Source: DATDXV01 sp035289205
GTDB taxonomy: Archaea; Aenigmatarchaeota; Aenigmatarchaeia; Aenigmatarchaeales; DATDXV01
NCBI GenBank assembly: GCA_035289205.1
Contig: DATDXV010000014.1
Location: forward strand, 1-46,555
Reading direction: 5' to 3'
DNA length: 46,555 nucleotides
The position numbers and the translations under genes are program-made. Below are positions 22,390 through 31,861 of this stretch, in pieces (positions within the stretch are counted from its first letter, which is position 1; each line of letters starts with the position of its first letter). A model generated the notes under the pieces. It ran no database searches. It had not been told where the DNA came from and was given only the letters and a program-made list of their open reading frames with translations.

Positions 22390-25300
22390 TCATTCACCTG
22401 AAACATTCAGCCTTGGGTAGATCATCATCGCCTTCAGCTCGTCAAGCAGAAGCTTGAAAGCATAAGACATCTCAACATTCACTATGTCGCTCTCCTTGCA
22501 CACTGTGCAGACCCACTTCTCCTTTGCCTTGTCCCAGTTTGAAATTATGCCGCAGCCGCGGCAGATAGAAATGACAACCTTGTCTGAGTCGAACCTTTCC
22601 TTCAGGGTCAGAACAGCGCCATGAGCTATCAAGCAGTCCTTTTCCATTTCTCCCAGTCTCAGACCGCCCTCCTTCGCCTTTCCTTCCGTTGGCTGCCTTG
22701 TCAGCAGTGTAACAGGCCCCCTTGACCTGACCTGCAGCTTGTTTGCTACCATGTGCTCAAGCGCGGAATAGTAGCAAACGCCGACAAGAATTTCAACCTC
22801 GAACTTCTCCCCTGTTATTCCGTTATACATAACTTCCTTCCCTGCCCTCTGGAAGCCCATTGACTCCAGCATGTCCCCCATCTCCTTCTCAGTAAGCGAC
22901 TCGAAGGCAGAGCCGTTGATGTATTTGCCGTTAAGCGCTCCAGCTTTTCCACCGATGAATTCCAGTATCTGTCCAAGAGTCTGCCTGGATGGGACACCAT
23001 GGGGATCTATGATTACATCTGGCTTGACTCCAGATGCAGAGAAAGGCATGTCTATCTCCGGAACAACCAATCCAATAACTCCCTTTTGGCCATGCCTTGA
23101 TGCGAACTTGTCTCCAAGCTCTGGAGCCCTCATGTCCCTGATGGATGCCTTGATTAGCTTTGTGCCGTTCAGTGTTTCTGTGAAGAAGACCCTGTCAACG
23201 GTTCCATGCTCCCTTGTCCTCATCAGAATAGAGCTGTCTCTTAAGTTCTCTACGCCGGATATCAGCTCATTTGCGCTGAGGAATCTTAGAGGCGATACCC
23301 TGCCTACAATGACATCACCGCCATTGATCTGCGCTTCAATAGGCAGGCTTCCATCTTCCGTAAGCCTTGAATAGCTCTCCTCTGTCTTGTACCCCTTGAC
23401 GTTCTTGTCAGGTATTCCAAACTTGTCCTCCTCCCCTCCCCAGTATCTCTTTTCTTCTGCGTCGTAGATCCTATAGAACATTGATCTGAACAGCCCTCGC
23501 TCGATAGAGGCCTTGTTGAAAATAACAGCATCCTCCATTCCGTACCCCTTGAACGGGAGCAGGGCAATAACAACATTCTGCCCCATCGGATTATGATACA
23601 TTCCAGCCATCTCCACCACATCTGTTGTGACAAGCGGGACCTGCGGATAGATGAGGACGTTTGATTTTGTATCCGTCCTTAATGGGAAGTTGTTCTGGTA
23701 TATGCCGATGGACTGGCCTATCATCTTTGACCCCAGGTTAATGCGGTCCCCTCTGTTGTGATCTGGGAACGGGATGACCGCAGATGATGTTCCGAGTATG
23801 GCTATCGGAGTCAGCTCCAGATGGGTGTGGGCGGTTGTAATGTCCCTGTCATACAAGGATATGAAAGTCCCGTCCTCTTCCTCTGCGTCGATATATTCTA
23901 TTATTCCCTGCTTGACTAAGTCCTGCCATCTGGTTTCTCCCTTTTCCATCTTCCTCATAATATCATCTGTCAGACCGAACTTGCCTCCGTTTATGACTGC
24001 CAGAGGCCTTCTTACGCGTCCTGCGTCAGTGTTTATCCTGACCTCCCTCAGATTCGAATAATAGATGGTGTTAATCTCATTGCTAGCCGCGCCTTTTCTT
24101 CTCTTCTCCTTCAGCTCATCCACAAACTTCTTTCCATCCGCAACCTTTCCGGCAAGCACACCATCAACGAAAACATCAACATTGCCCTCCTTCTCGAATT
24201 TCAGCGATTGGACAAATTTCTTCTTGTCATCCCCTATAAGCCCTTTTGTGACCTCAGAGAAGAGTGCCAAGTGCTTCCTGAGACCGATCGTAGGGCCTTC
24301 CGGAGTTTCTGCAGGATCAAACCTTCCCCAATGAGTCGGATGAAGCTCTCTTGCCTCGAAGTGCTCCTGCGTTGAAGCGAGCGGCGATAGGACAAGCCTC
24401 AGGTCCGAAAGGGTGTCAACAGCGTTCTTCCTCTCCAACCTCTGCGATATGCCGGTTCTGCCGCCGACCCAGGAGCCTGTTGCCATTGCAGATATCATCT
24501 GGTTTGTAACAACATTTGACTCAACAATTGTCTGGATAGGAGGTATCTTTCCCCTCTTTGCCATCTTCTGATAGTTGTATTTTACCCTTGCAATAAGGCC
24601 CCATTTCCCAATTAAGATTGATCTGAAGAGCAGCTCCAGCAGATCCCCCGCTATCTTCACTCTCTTGTTTGCATAGTGGTCAAGGTCGTCCTCCTGGACC
24701 TTTCCAAGGGAGAATTCAATTATTCTCTTTGCTGCTCTGATCAGATACCTTGCCTTTTCTTTCCTGATCTTTGGATCCTGGCCGAGATGAGGGAGAAGAT
24801 ACCTGTCGATTATCTGCTCTATTCTGTTTTTCTGCTGCTCCTTCTGTATGAACTTCAGGTGAGTTGCTATGAATTCAATCGCGCTTCTTGGAGTCTCAAC
24901 ATCAACCTCGTATATGTTAGGAAGGAACTCGTTGGATATCTGTTCATCACCGAACTCCTCTATCATATCCCTGTCAGACTCCATTCCAAGAGCCTTTATC
25001 AGGACAACAATCGGAAGCCTCCTTACATTTGCAAATGAAATATAAATTGTGCCGTCGTTCTTTCTCTCTATCAGATGCCTCTGAACATAGCCTCCATACT
25101 CAGAGTTTATTCTGAGCTGCTGCATGTAGTTCCCAACGTTCTCATTCTCAACAAGCATCCTGTTTGGAGCGATTTCCTCAAGAAGGACAAGGAATTTCTC
25201 TGTTCCGTTTATAATGAAATATCCGCCGTTGTCATGTGGATCCTCTCCGGCAGCCTCCAGCTCCTCCCTGCCCATCTTGCTGAGCGGGCAGATCTTTGAC

Positions 25301-25659
25301 TTGACCATCACAGGAATCTCCCCGACAACAACGCTGACAGCTTCCTGCTCCACATTGTTGACAGTCGGCTTCAGTTCAACATAGATCGGCGCCATGTAAG
25401 ATACTCCTCTCAGTCTCGCTTCCAGAGGCATAATCTTTCTTATTGAACCCTCTGCCTCCTTTATCTGCGGCTCGCCAACTGATACCTTGCCCAACTTTAT
25501 TGTCAGGTCCCCGATCTCAGGGACTTCAGGCTTTATCTCCTTTATTTCACTGAGAACTTTCTGCAGTCTGTTTTCTATAAGATCATTATAGCTGTCAATC
25601 TGATACCTTACAAGGCCGACGTCCCTGTTGAAGCTATTTAACAGTATCTTGGAGTTCAT
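22390..25659 (-). CDS. rpoB: DNA-directed RNA polymerase subunit B (unsplit)
   Basis: The second-largest subunit as one 1089-aa chain; several euryarchaeal groups split it into B'' and B'. Landmarks: Gly-Gly-Tyr-Phe-Ile-Ile-Asn-Gly near 145, Gly-Arg-Phe-Asp-Pro-Ala-Glu-Thr-Pro-Glu-Gly-Pro near 448, Met-Gly-Gln-Asn near 690, Gly-Asp-Lys-Phe-Ala-Ser-Arg-His-Gly-Gln-Lys-Gly near 850 and a C-terminal Cys-x2-Cys zinc region. No intein is present. It starts four bases after rpoH. Confidence 0.98.
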   Translation of the reverse strand: MNSKILLNSFNRDVGLVRYQIDSYNDLIENRLQKVLSEIKEIKPEVPEIGDLTIKLGKVSVGEPQIKEAEGSIRKIMPLEARLRGVSYMAPIYVELKPTVNNVEQEAVSVVVGEIPVMVKSKICPLSKMGREELEAAGEDPHDNGGYFIINGTEKFLVLLEEIAPNRMLVENENVGNYMQQLRINSEYGGYVQRHLIERKNDGTIYISFANVRRLPIVVLIKALGMESDRDMIEEFGDEQISNEFLPNIYEVDVETPRSAIEFIATHLKFIQKEQQKNRIEQIIDRYLLPHLGQDPKIRKEKARYLIRAAKRIIEFSLGKVQEDDLDHYANKRVKIAGDLLELLFRSILIGKWGLIARVKYNYQKMAKRGKIPPIQTIVESNVVTNQMISAMATGSWVGGRTGISQRLERKNAVDTLSDLRLVLSPLASTQEHFEARELHPTHWGRFDPAETPEGPTIGLRKHLALFSEVTKGLIGDDKKKFVQSLKFEKEGNVDVFVDGVLAGKVADGKKFVDELKEKRRKGAASNEINTIYYSNLREVRINTDAGRVRRPLAVINGGKFGLTDDIMRKMEKGETRWQDLVKQGIIEYIDAEEEDGTFISLYDRDITTAHTHLELTPIAILGTSSAVIPFPDHNRGDRINLGSKMIGQSIGIYQNNFPLRTDTKSNVLIYPQVPLVTTDVVEMAGMYHNPMGQNVVIALLPFKGYGMEDAVIFNKASIERGLFRSMFYRIYDAEEKRYWGGEEDKFGIPDKNVKGYKTEESYSRLTEDGSLPIEAQINGGDVIVGRVSPLRFLSANELISGVENLRDSSILMRTREHGTVDRVFFTETLNGTKLIKASIRDMRAPELGDKFASRHGQKGVIGLVVPEIDMPFSASGVKPDVIIDPHGVPSRQTLGQILEFIGGKAGALNGKYINGSAFESLTEKEMGDMLESMGFQRAGKEVMYNGITGEKFEVEILVGVCYYSALEHMVANKLQVRSRGPVTLLTRQPTEGKAKEGGLRLGEMEKDCLIAHGAVLTLKERFDSDKVVISICRGCGIISNWDKAKEKWVCTVCKESDIVNVEMSYAFKLLLDELKAMMIYPRLNVSGE

Positions 25660-25663
25660 GAAA

Positions 25664-25912
25664 TCATTCCTTGGAAACAGATCTATAGTAAACAGCTATT
25701 CCTGCCGTTGGAGACTTTCTTACTATTTTTATCACATCCCCTTCCTTTGCCCCGATAGCTTTTACAACAGCCTCGTTGGTTAGCATCTTTGGCAGATTGT
25801 TGACCTTTATCTTGTGCAACTTAAAGAGCTCCTGCTTCTCCTCTGCGGAGAGAATAGTGTGTTCAGGAACCAACTCATGTTTCAGAATATTATAGGACTT
25901 CTCAACCAACAA
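25664..25912 (-). CDS. rpoH: DNA-directed RNA polymerase subunit H
   Basis: The 82-aa protein is the archaeal counterpart of the C-terminal half of Rpb5. Seen: Leu-Val-Pro-Glu-His near 13-17, Leu-Pro-Lys-Met/Ile near 39-42 and a C-terminal strand ending Tyr-Tyr-Arg. It leads the operon rpoH-rpoB-rpoA1-rpoA2-rpl30e-nusA. The palindromic TATA-like CTTTATAAAG at 25971-25980 is the best box upstream and would leave a leader of about 38 nt. Confidence 0.96.
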   Translation of the reverse strand: MLVEKSYNILKHELVPEHTILSAEEKQELFKLHKIKVNNLPKMLTNEAVVKAIGAKEGDVIKIVRKSPTAGIAVYYRSVSKE

Positions 25913-26049
25913 ACCACCGGGAGTACTCGTTCTGGAGAGTGAAAGGCTCTCCTTCTATAGACTTTCAGAGCTTTATAAAGATTTGGGGTGTTCTTAAAGA
26001 TTTCCCCCCATCTGTCGGGATTAAATAGAAGCTCCATTATCTTCTGTTT

Positions 26050-26256
26050 ATGAGAGAAATTCCGCTCGCAATAGTTGAAAAAATCGCCAGAAACAACGGC
26101 GTGGACAGGATTTCTGCGGACGCCCTGCGGGAGATTGAGCTCTTTGTCGAGGAATTGGGGGAGGGCATAGCCAAGGAGAGCGGGGAGATCGCAAAGCACT
26201 CGAAGAGAAACACCATCCTTGGCAAGGATGTAAGGCTTGCTGCAGGCAAGGGCTAA
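26050..26256 (+). CDS. Archaeal histone
   Basis: A single histone fold of 68 aa: Ile-Pro-Leu-Ala at 4-7, the Arg-Ile-Ser-Ala-Asp-Ala helix, Ala-Lys-His-Ser-Lys-Arg-Asn-Thr-Ile near 47-55 and Lys-Asp-Val-Arg-Leu-Ala, which matches the DNA-binding loops of HMf-type histones. It forms dimers that wrap DNA. A TATA-like ATTAAATAG near 26020-26028 lies about 25 bases before the ATG. Divergent from rpoH. Confidence 0.96.
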   Translation: MREIPLAIVEKIARNNGVDRISADALREIELFVEELGEGIAKESGEIAKHSKRNTILGKDVRLAAGKG

Positions 26257-26287
26257 GATTTATATTTGCATGTTCTTCAATAGAGGA

Positions 26288-26689
26288 ATGGTTGATACAA
26301 AGGTTGCCATAAAAACATTGAAACCAGGAAGATTCTGCGTCATAGACGGAGAGCCCTGCAAGGTCTTGGACATAACTCTGTCCACTTCAGGAAAGCATGG
26401 CGGCGCGAAGGCAAGGTTGGAGGCTGTAGGGATATTTGACAACAGGAGAAGGAGTGTAGTCAAGCCCGGCGACTCTGAAATAGAGGTCCCTATTGTCGAC
26501 AAGAGGAACGCGCAGGTTGTTGCGATAAGTGCCAGTACCGCTTCGCTTATGGATCTTGAGACTTATGAGAACTTTGATCTTCCGATTCCAGAGGAACTGA
26601 AAGGAAAATTAACACAGGGCGCAGAAGTGCAATACTGGATTCTTATGGAAAGGAAGATGATTGCCCAGATGAGAAGCAGTGAGAGTTAA
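26288..26689 (+). CDS. Translation initiation factor 5A
   Basis: aIF5A helps ribosomes make difficult peptide bonds and carries hypusine or deoxyhypusine. The modification loop Ser-Gly-Lys36-His-Gly-Gly-Ala-Lys is intact in the 133-aa product, followed by the OB-fold C-domain. The ATG at 26288 is chosen over the in-frame start at 26237 because it fits the family N-terminus and lies 26 bases after the TATA-like GATTTATATTTGC at 26257-26269. Confidence 0.96.
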   Translation: MVDTKVAIKTLKPGRFCVIDGEPCKVLDITLSTSGKHGGAKARLEAVGIFDNRRRSVVKPGDSEIEVPIVDKRNAQVVAISASTASLMDLETYENFDLPIPEELKGKLTQGAEVQYWILMERKMIAQMRSSES

Positions 26690-26713
26690 ATACGTTGGCA
26701 GTATTCTATTTCT

Positions 26714-27337
26714 ATGCAAGAGCAATTGGAAAAGATAAAACTTCTTCACGAACTAAGAAAGGAAGAGATAGAAAGATTTCTTGAGCAGACAAGAAACAAA
26801 ACAGCTGACTATAGGTTAGGTGAGCTGTTCTTCTGCATCTGTACCCCCCAGTCAAAGGCGAAGTATGCAAGGGAATTTGTAAACAGGCTGAAGAGGGAAG
26901 ACAAGCTCTGGAAAGTCACATTGGAGGAACTAAGAAACGATTATCTGAAAAACATTAGGTTCAATGAGAGAAAAGCAGAATACATAATAAAGGCAAGGGA
27001 GATGTTCTCGGATATCAATATACGCTTAGACACGCTGCCAAAAAACCAGCTGAGGGAATGGCTTTATGAGAATATTCTGGGATTCGGACTGAAGGAGTCA
27101 GCGCATTTCATGAGGAACGTAGGCATCCATGATATTGGAATAATAGACGTTCATGTTCAGAATTTTCTGAAGAAGATGGGAATGTTTGATGGGGAGGTTG
27201 GGAAGATAAGCAAGAAGACCTATGCGGAGCTTGAAAGCAAATTCTTCGAGCTGTCCCATTTGTCTGGGATACCTCCTCCGGAACTCGACATAATAATCTG
27301 GCTCCATCAGTCGGGGGAAGAGGAGTTCTACGGCTAG
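26714..27337 (+). CDS. 8-oxoguanine DNA glycosylase/AP lyase, Ogg2 type
   Basis: Removes 8-oxoguanine and cuts the strand. The 207-aa helix-hairpin-helix protein has Thr-Pro-Gln-Ser-Lys-Ala near 44-49, the catalytic Lys127 in Gly-Leu-Lys-Glu-Ser and the activating Asp145 in Ile-Ile-Asp-Val-His. Length matches archaeal Ogg2. It has its own TATA-like box about 24 bases before the ATG. Endonuclease IV at 30351 is the next step of the same repair pathway. Confidence 0.92.
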   Translation: MQEQLEKIKLLHELRKEEIERFLEQTRNKTADYRLGELFFCICTPQSKAKYAREFVNRLKREDKLWKVTLEELRNDYLKNIRFNERKAEYIIKAREMFSDINIRLDTLPKNQLREWLYENILGFGLKESAHFMRNVGIHDIGIIDVHVQNFLKKMGMFDGEVGKISKKTYAELESKFFELSHLSGIPPPELDIIIWLHQSGEEEFYG

Positions 27338-27384
27338 GTGCAGAAACAAAAATAGAAAATTAAAAATGAAAAGTGTCAAAGACG

Positions 27385-28017
27385 CTACTTTCTTCTGCCT
27401 TTGAAGCTACCGAAATAGCCTCTGGCGGATTCTGCTATAACGTCCCTCAGACCAAGACCGACTGCCAAAGCGACTCCAAGGCCGATCGCTGCTATTATTA
27501 TGAGCAGTATGTTCTCGACCAATCTCGGGTTTATGCCAACGAAAGGCAAAGCAAGCGCTATTGAGACATAAAGCGTCAGGAAGAAGATTGTCTTCCCTGC
27601 TATGTCAGAATAGATCGTATGCCTCCTTACGAAAGTATCTTTCAGATAGGCTGCGATTGCATATCCTATCACTATCAGCAAACCTGCCTCAACAAGGCCG
27701 GGTATAAAGCTGATTACGCTCTGTACGAATACGGTTATTGCAGCAACACCTAGGAAGATTGTAGCCTGTTCGATGAATACAAGGTATATCCACCATCTTA
27801 CGACAAGCTCCAAGACATCAGATATCTTGAATGGGAGGTTCTCTCTGTCGCCTATGAACTTGTCTGCTTTAGACCAGGTTACAACTCTCTTTGTTACAGT
27901 TCCCAGCACATGGCCAAGTATGAAGCCAATTGCCAGGGCAACTATTGCCGCAAGGAGTCCTGGAATGAAGTTAATTAATCCAGTTCCAATAGACTGTAGG
28001 AATTGTTCTAGTGCCAT
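27385..28017 (-). CDS. MscS-like conserved-TM-helix membrane protein
   Basis: The 210-aa product has about four to five membrane helices and a short basic tail. An N-terminal Pro-Gly-Leu-Leu-Ala-Ala-Ile-Val-Ala-Leu-Ala-Ile-Gly helix and a later Gly-Leu-Gly-Leu-Arg-Asp-Val segment match the short family related to the pore part of mechanosensitive channels; the large cytoplasmic MscS vestibule is missing. It may be a small channel or a structural membrane protein. The start is preceded by an AAGGTGA ribosome binding site, unlike its leaderless neighbours. Confidence 0.75.
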   Translation of the reverse strand: MALEQFLQSIGTGLINFIPGLLAAIVALAIGFILGHVLGTVTKRVVTWSKADKFIGDRENLPFKISDVLELVVRWWIYLVFIEQATIFLGVAAITVFVQSVISFIPGLVEAGLLIVIGYAIAAYLKDTFVRRHTIYSDIAGKTIFFLTLYVSIALALPFVGINPRLVENILLIIIAAIGLGVALAVGLGLRDVIAESARGYFGSFKGRRK

Positions 28018-28070
28018 TAGTTCACCTTAACCTTTATGTAGGAAACCGCCTTATAAATCTAGTGGATTAG

Positions 28071-29450
28071 ATGCATGAAGTCTGCAGAAAAGCAATGCTA
28101 AAAATTAAGCCAAAGGCCCATGAGATGGAGAAGGCAGAGGCGTTTGCAAAGAAGCTCAGGGAGGTAGCGGAGAGGTCTGCCAAGACATATGGGGTAAAGC
28201 CAATGATATGCGGCTCCTATGCTAAAAATACATGGCTGGCAGCGAAGAATGAGTTTGACATGTTTCTTCTCTTCAATCCCCTTGCATCAAGGAAGCAGAT
28301 GGAGCAGGAGGGACTGGACATTGCAAAGAGCATTGTCAAGGATATGGGAGGATCATACGAAATAGCCTATGCAGAGCACCCGTATGCAAGATCTTCTATA
28401 AAGAGTGATGGAACAACATACACTGTGGACCTTGTTCCTGCCTATGACATAAAAGATCCCAAGAAAATCCAGTCTGCCGTGGACAGGACACCGCACCATG
28501 TTATCTATGTGAACAAGCACCTGAAGTTCCCCGATGAGGCCAGATTATTGAAGCAGTTCTGCAAGGCTGCTGGCTGTTATGGAGCAGACACAAAAACCCA
28601 GGGTTTCTCCGGATACCTCTGCGAGCTCCTGATAGTATCCTATGGAAGCTTCGAACTGCTGACAAAGAACGCAGCCAAATGGAGAGTTCCTGTCATAGTG
28701 GACGAGGACAGAGAGCTTTTCAAGAAATTCAAGGCACCGCTCATACTTATCGATCCAGTTGACCCAAACAGGAATGTTTCCGCTGCCGTTTCCATAGAAT
28801 CATTCTACAGATTCGTAAGGCAATGCAAGGAATTCATGGAGAAGCCGTCCATGTCTCTTTTCTTTCCCGAGAGGCTGAAGCCATACTCTGCAAAGGAAGT
28901 GCAGAAGGAACTAAGGAAGAGAGGAACGAGATGGTACGCCCTAGAGCTTGAGAGGCCGGATGTTGTAGACGACATACTCTGGCCGCAGCTGAGGAGATGT
29001 TCTGAGATACTGGAGAAGATGGCAGTTGCCAACGGCTTCCGCTGCCTAAGAAGAGGCGTCTGGGCGGATGAGAGAAAATGCATAATAGTGCTGGAGATGG
29101 ACATATGGAGCGTTCCTGCAGTTCTGAAAAAAATAGGTCCTGATATCTATAGCAAGCATGCTGATGACTTTCTTAAGCATTACAAGACCGAGAAAGTATT
29201 CATTGAAGACAGCAAATGGGTTGTTGAAAGGGAGAGCAACTACATAGCAATGCTGCATCTATTGCAGGATCTTGTAAGCTTCACGGAGAAAAAGCTGCTG
29301 GAGAACGGCATACCGAACAAGCTCTCCAAGAAGATCAAGGAAGCGAAGCTCTATGCCGGGGGGAATTTCATCAACATCGTCAAGGGCACGGACAGCGACT
29401 TCGGAAGATTCCTAAGAAACTGGTTCGAAGAGGACATGAACGTGGTCTGA
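28071..29450 (+). CDS. cca: CCA-adding tRNA nucleotidyltransferase, archaeal class I
   Basis: Adds or repairs the 3' CCA of tRNAs. The 459-aa protein has Gly-Ser-Tyr-Ala-Lys-Asn-Thr-Trp-Leu at 48-56, catalytic Glu61 and Asp63, and Asp120 in Tyr-Thr-Val-Asp-Leu-Val-Pro, matching the carboxylates known from archaeal CCA enzymes. Full length. A TATA-like box at 28051-28058 is too close for transcription to start at 28071, so a Met at residue 9 (28095) is a possible alternative start, although family alignment favours 28071. Its stop overlaps the rnz start (TGATG). Confidence 0.96.
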   Translation: MHEVCRKAMLKIKPKAHEMEKAEAFAKKLREVAERSAKTYGVKPMICGSYAKNTWLAAKNEFDMFLLFNPLASRKQMEQEGLDIAKSIVKDMGGSYEIAYAEHPYARSSIKSDGTTYTVDLVPAYDIKDPKKIQSAVDRTPHHVIYVNKHLKFPDEARLLKQFCKAAGCYGADTKTQGFSGYLCELLIVSYGSFELLTKNAAKWRVPVIVDEDRELFKKFKAPLILIDPVDPNRNVSAAVSIESFYRFVRQCKEFMEKPSMSLFFPERLKPYSAKEVQKELRKRGTRWYALELERPDVVDDILWPQLRRCSEILEKMAVANGFRCLRRGVWADERKCIIVLEMDIWSVPAVLKKIGPDIYSKHADDFLKHYKTEKVFIEDSKWVVERESNYIAMLHLLQDLVSFTEKKLLENGIPNKLSKKIKEAKLYAGGNFINIVKGTDSDFGRFLRNWFEEDMNVV

Positions 29451-30346
29451 TGCCCGAGAAGATTGAGATTTTCTTTCTAGGAACAACCGCAGGGATACCC
29501 TCTCCTGAGAGAGGGCAGGCTGCTGTGCTCATGAGATATGGTGGAGATACTTTTCTTTTCGACTGTGGAGAGAATGCACAGGTGCAGATGGAGAGGTGCG
29601 GCGTCTCCCCGCTGAAGATAAAGTCAATCTTCATATCGCACTGGCATGCGGACCATTTCGCAGGACTGCTGCCTTTGATAGAAACTCTGCACATGATGAA
29701 AAGAACAGAGCCGCTGGAGATATACGGGCCTGAAGCGGAAAGGTTTGTTGATGCACTGATGGAATTGAGCTATTGGGGAGTTGGCTTCAAATTGACAGCA
29801 AAGGGCTGCGGAGAGAAAGAGATAGAGAAGATAGTTGACAGCAGCAGGTACGAGATCTTTGCAATAAAGACAAAACACAATGTTCCCTCATGCGGATATG
29901 GCTTGAAGGAGAAGGACCACTGGAAGATAAATCCCAGACTTGCAAAGAGACATGGCTTATCCAACAAACAGATGGGAGAGATAAAGAAAGAGGGAAAGAT
30001 CAGAATAGGAAACAGAACAATCAAGCTGGAGGATGTTGCATATCTCAGAAAGGGCAGGAAGGTTGTTTATTCAGGCGATACATTGATACAGAAATCTCTG
30101 TTCGAATTTTCAAAGGATGCAGACCTGCTTATTCATGATTCTACTTTTGCAGTTCCAATGGAAAAGCGATATCATTCTTCTTCTGCAGAAGTTGCGAAGA
30201 TGGCAAAAAAATACAAGATAAACAAACTTATCCTAACGCACATAAGCAGAAGAAATCCAAAAGACAGCGAGATACTTAAGCCTGCGAAGAAATATTTCAA
30301 GAACTGCACTGTTGCAAAGGACCTCATGAGGGTCGTATTGGAGTGA
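29450..30346 (+). CDS. rnz: Ribonuclease Z
   Basis: Cuts the 3' trailer of pre-tRNA before CCA addition. The 298-aa metallo-beta-lactamase protein has His64-Trp-His66-Ala-Asp68-His69, a Ser-Gly-Asp segment near 206 (metal bridge) and a late Thr-His in Ile-Leu-Thr-His-Ile-Ser. The exosite region around 150-175 is normal for the single-domain form. It is translationally coupled to cca, forming a tRNA 3'-end operon; nfo follows four bases after. Confidence 0.96.
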   Translation: MPEKIEIFFLGTTAGIPSPERGQAAVLMRYGGDTFLFDCGENAQVQMERCGVSPLKIKSIFISHWHADHFAGLLPLIETLHMMKRTEPLEIYGPEAERFVDALMELSYWGVGFKLTAKGCGEKEIEKIVDSSRYEIFAIKTKHNVPSCGYGLKEKDHWKINPRLAKRHGLSNKQMGEIKKEGKIRIGNRTIKLEDVAYLRKGRKVVYSGDTLIQKSLFEFSKDADLLIHDSTFAVPMEKRYHSSSAEVAKMAKKYKINKLILTHISRRNPKDSEILKPAKKYFKNCTVAKDLMRVVLE

Positions 30347-30350
30347 TTCC

Positions 30351-31184
30351 ATGGGACTATTGGGAGCTCATGTTTCTATTTCTGGCGGCGTGAGCAATGC
30401 ACCGCAGAGAGGTCTTGACATAGGATGCGAAGCTATACAGATTTTTTCGAAGAACCAGATGCAGTGGGATGCACCTCCGATGAAGAAGGAGGAGGTTGAA
30501 GGATTCAGAGAATCTATAAGGAAAAGCAAGCTCGGGACAATAATACATGACTCTTATCTAATAAATCTCGCGAGCAAGGACCCGAAGCTTCTGAAAAGAT
30601 CTAGGGAGGGCTTTGTAGAAGAAATCAGAAGAGCAGCTGCACTTGGAATAGAACTGCTCAACTTCCATCCAGGAGCGCACATGGGAACGGGGGAGGAGGC
30701 TGGAATAAAAAACATAGCAGAAAGCCTGAACTGGTGCCATTCGAGAACTGAGGGATTGAAAGTTGTCAGTGTTCTTGAGAACATGGCAGGTCAAGGCAGT
30801 GTTCTAGGCGGAAAGTGGGAGCACCTCGCAGGAATAATCGACCTTGTAGAGGAAAAGAGACGTGTTGGAATTTGCATTGACACATGCCATACATATGCAG
30901 CAGGTCATGATATCGTAAATGATTATGAAGGCGTCTTCAGGCAGATTGACAGTATAATAGGACTGAAGAAAGTTAAGGCGTTTCACATTAATGATGCGAA
31001 GAACGGCCTAGGAAGTCATCTTGACAGACACGAAGAAATCGGGCATGGTAAGATAGGAAAGGAGTTCTTCAGGAAGCTTGTGAATGACAAGCGCTTCGAA
31101 GATGTTCCGATGATCCTAGAGACTCCAGGCGGAGAGAGCTGGTACAAGAAAAATCTAGTTCTGCTTAAGAGTTTGAGAAAATAG
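30351..31184 (+). CDS. nfo: Endonuclease IV (AP endonuclease)
   Basis: Cleaves DNA at abasic sites with three Zn ions held in a TIM barrel. In the 277-aa protein: Gly-Ala-His-Val-Ser at 5-9, Ile-His-Asp-Ser-Tyr near 65 (His), Phe-His-Pro-Gly-Ala-His near 101, Glu-Asn-Met-Ala-Gly-Gln-Gly near 144 (Glu), Asp-Thr-Cys-His near 178-181, His-Ile-Asn-Asp near 214 and Glu-Thr-Pro-Gly near 261. All expected metal ligands are visible. Lies at the end of the cca-rnz string. Confidence 0.97.
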   Translation: MGLLGAHVSISGGVSNAPQRGLDIGCEAIQIFSKNQMQWDAPPMKKEEVEGFRESIRKSKLGTIIHDSYLINLASKDPKLLKRSREGFVEEIRRAAALGIELLNFHPGAHMGTGEEAGIKNIAESLNWCHSRTEGLKVVSVLENMAGQGSVLGGKWEHLAGIIDLVEEKRRVGICIDTCHTYAAGHDIVNDYEGVFRQIDSIIGLKKVKAFHINDAKNGLGSHLDRHEEIGHGKIGKEFFRKLVNDKRFEDVPMILETPGGESWYKKNLVLLKSLRK

Positions 31185-31214
31185 AAAAGAAAAAAAGAAA
31201 AAATGGTTAACGCT

Positions 31215-31802
31215 TCAAAGCGAGAGTTGTGGCAACAGTAACTGCAGCAAGTCTGGTGTTGTGAATGCTATTCCTATGTAGATTATTAGTCCGATTATGA
31301 CTGCTGGCAAAGATACTGCTATTGATGCTCTCCACAGATTCAATCCCTGCTTCCTTGCCAATGCGTAGACAAGAGCTGCACCGGCATAAACGCCAACGAA
31401 GACGTTCACAACGGGTATCCAGCCAAGCACCAATGCTGGTACAAGACCGACGCTCAATGCCGCAAGGGTGTCATTGTATTCTTTGTTTGCTCCAACTAAT
31501 AGAGCGAAGGCGTGCAATACTGCACCGCCTATGAATAGGGCAAGGACTGCGCCTATTATGACTCCTATGAAGGATATCACAATAGTACCGGCGCCAAGAG
31601 AACCTAGGAAGTCTCCAAGCGGAAAGCCTGAGTATGGCTGTATCCCGCTAATAGAGATTCCCAGAGCAACTAGTGCACCAATGATCGCTGGCACCAGCGA
31701 GGATACTACAATGAGCTTAGCAAGCCCACCTGTATCCATTGTCTTGGAATCTATGTATCTCTCTGCTTCGAATAAAACCTGTTTTATTATGTTCCAGGTC
31801 AT
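31215..31802 (-). CDS. Yip1-domain membrane protein
   Basis: The 195-aa protein has about five hydrophobic helices connected by short loops and an N-terminal Phe-Glu-Ala-Glu-Arg-Tyr-Ile-Asp amphipathic stretch, the arrangement of prokaryotic Yip1 proteins. Function in archaea is unknown. A TATA-like TGTATATAAAG about 35 bases upstream of the ATG would leave a short leader. Confidence 0.75.
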   Translation of the reverse strand: MTWNIIKQVLFEAERYIDSKTMDTGGLAKLIVVSSLVPAIIGALVALGISISGIQPYSGFPLGDFLGSLGAGTIVISFIGVIIGAVLALFIGGAVLHAFALLVGANKEYNDTLAALSVGLVPALVLGWIPVVNVFVGVYAGAALVYALARKQGLNLWRASIAVSLPAVIIGLIIYIGIAFTTPDLLQLLLPQLSL

Positions 31803-31861
31803 TCTTTCGCCTAAATAGGATTGGATAGGCTGTATATAAAGATTTTATTCAGGATGCCGAA

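Noticed and set aside
22390..25659. Many open frames on the plus strand opposite rpoB and rpoA
   Set aside because: They are antisense shadows with low-complexity Ser/Leu composition; the minus-strand genes are unambiguous.
28060..28073. 14-base near-repeat of the sequence at 37946-37959 (one mismatch)
   Set aside because: AT-rich promoter-downstream sequence; two copies with one mismatch are within chance and no third copy was seen.
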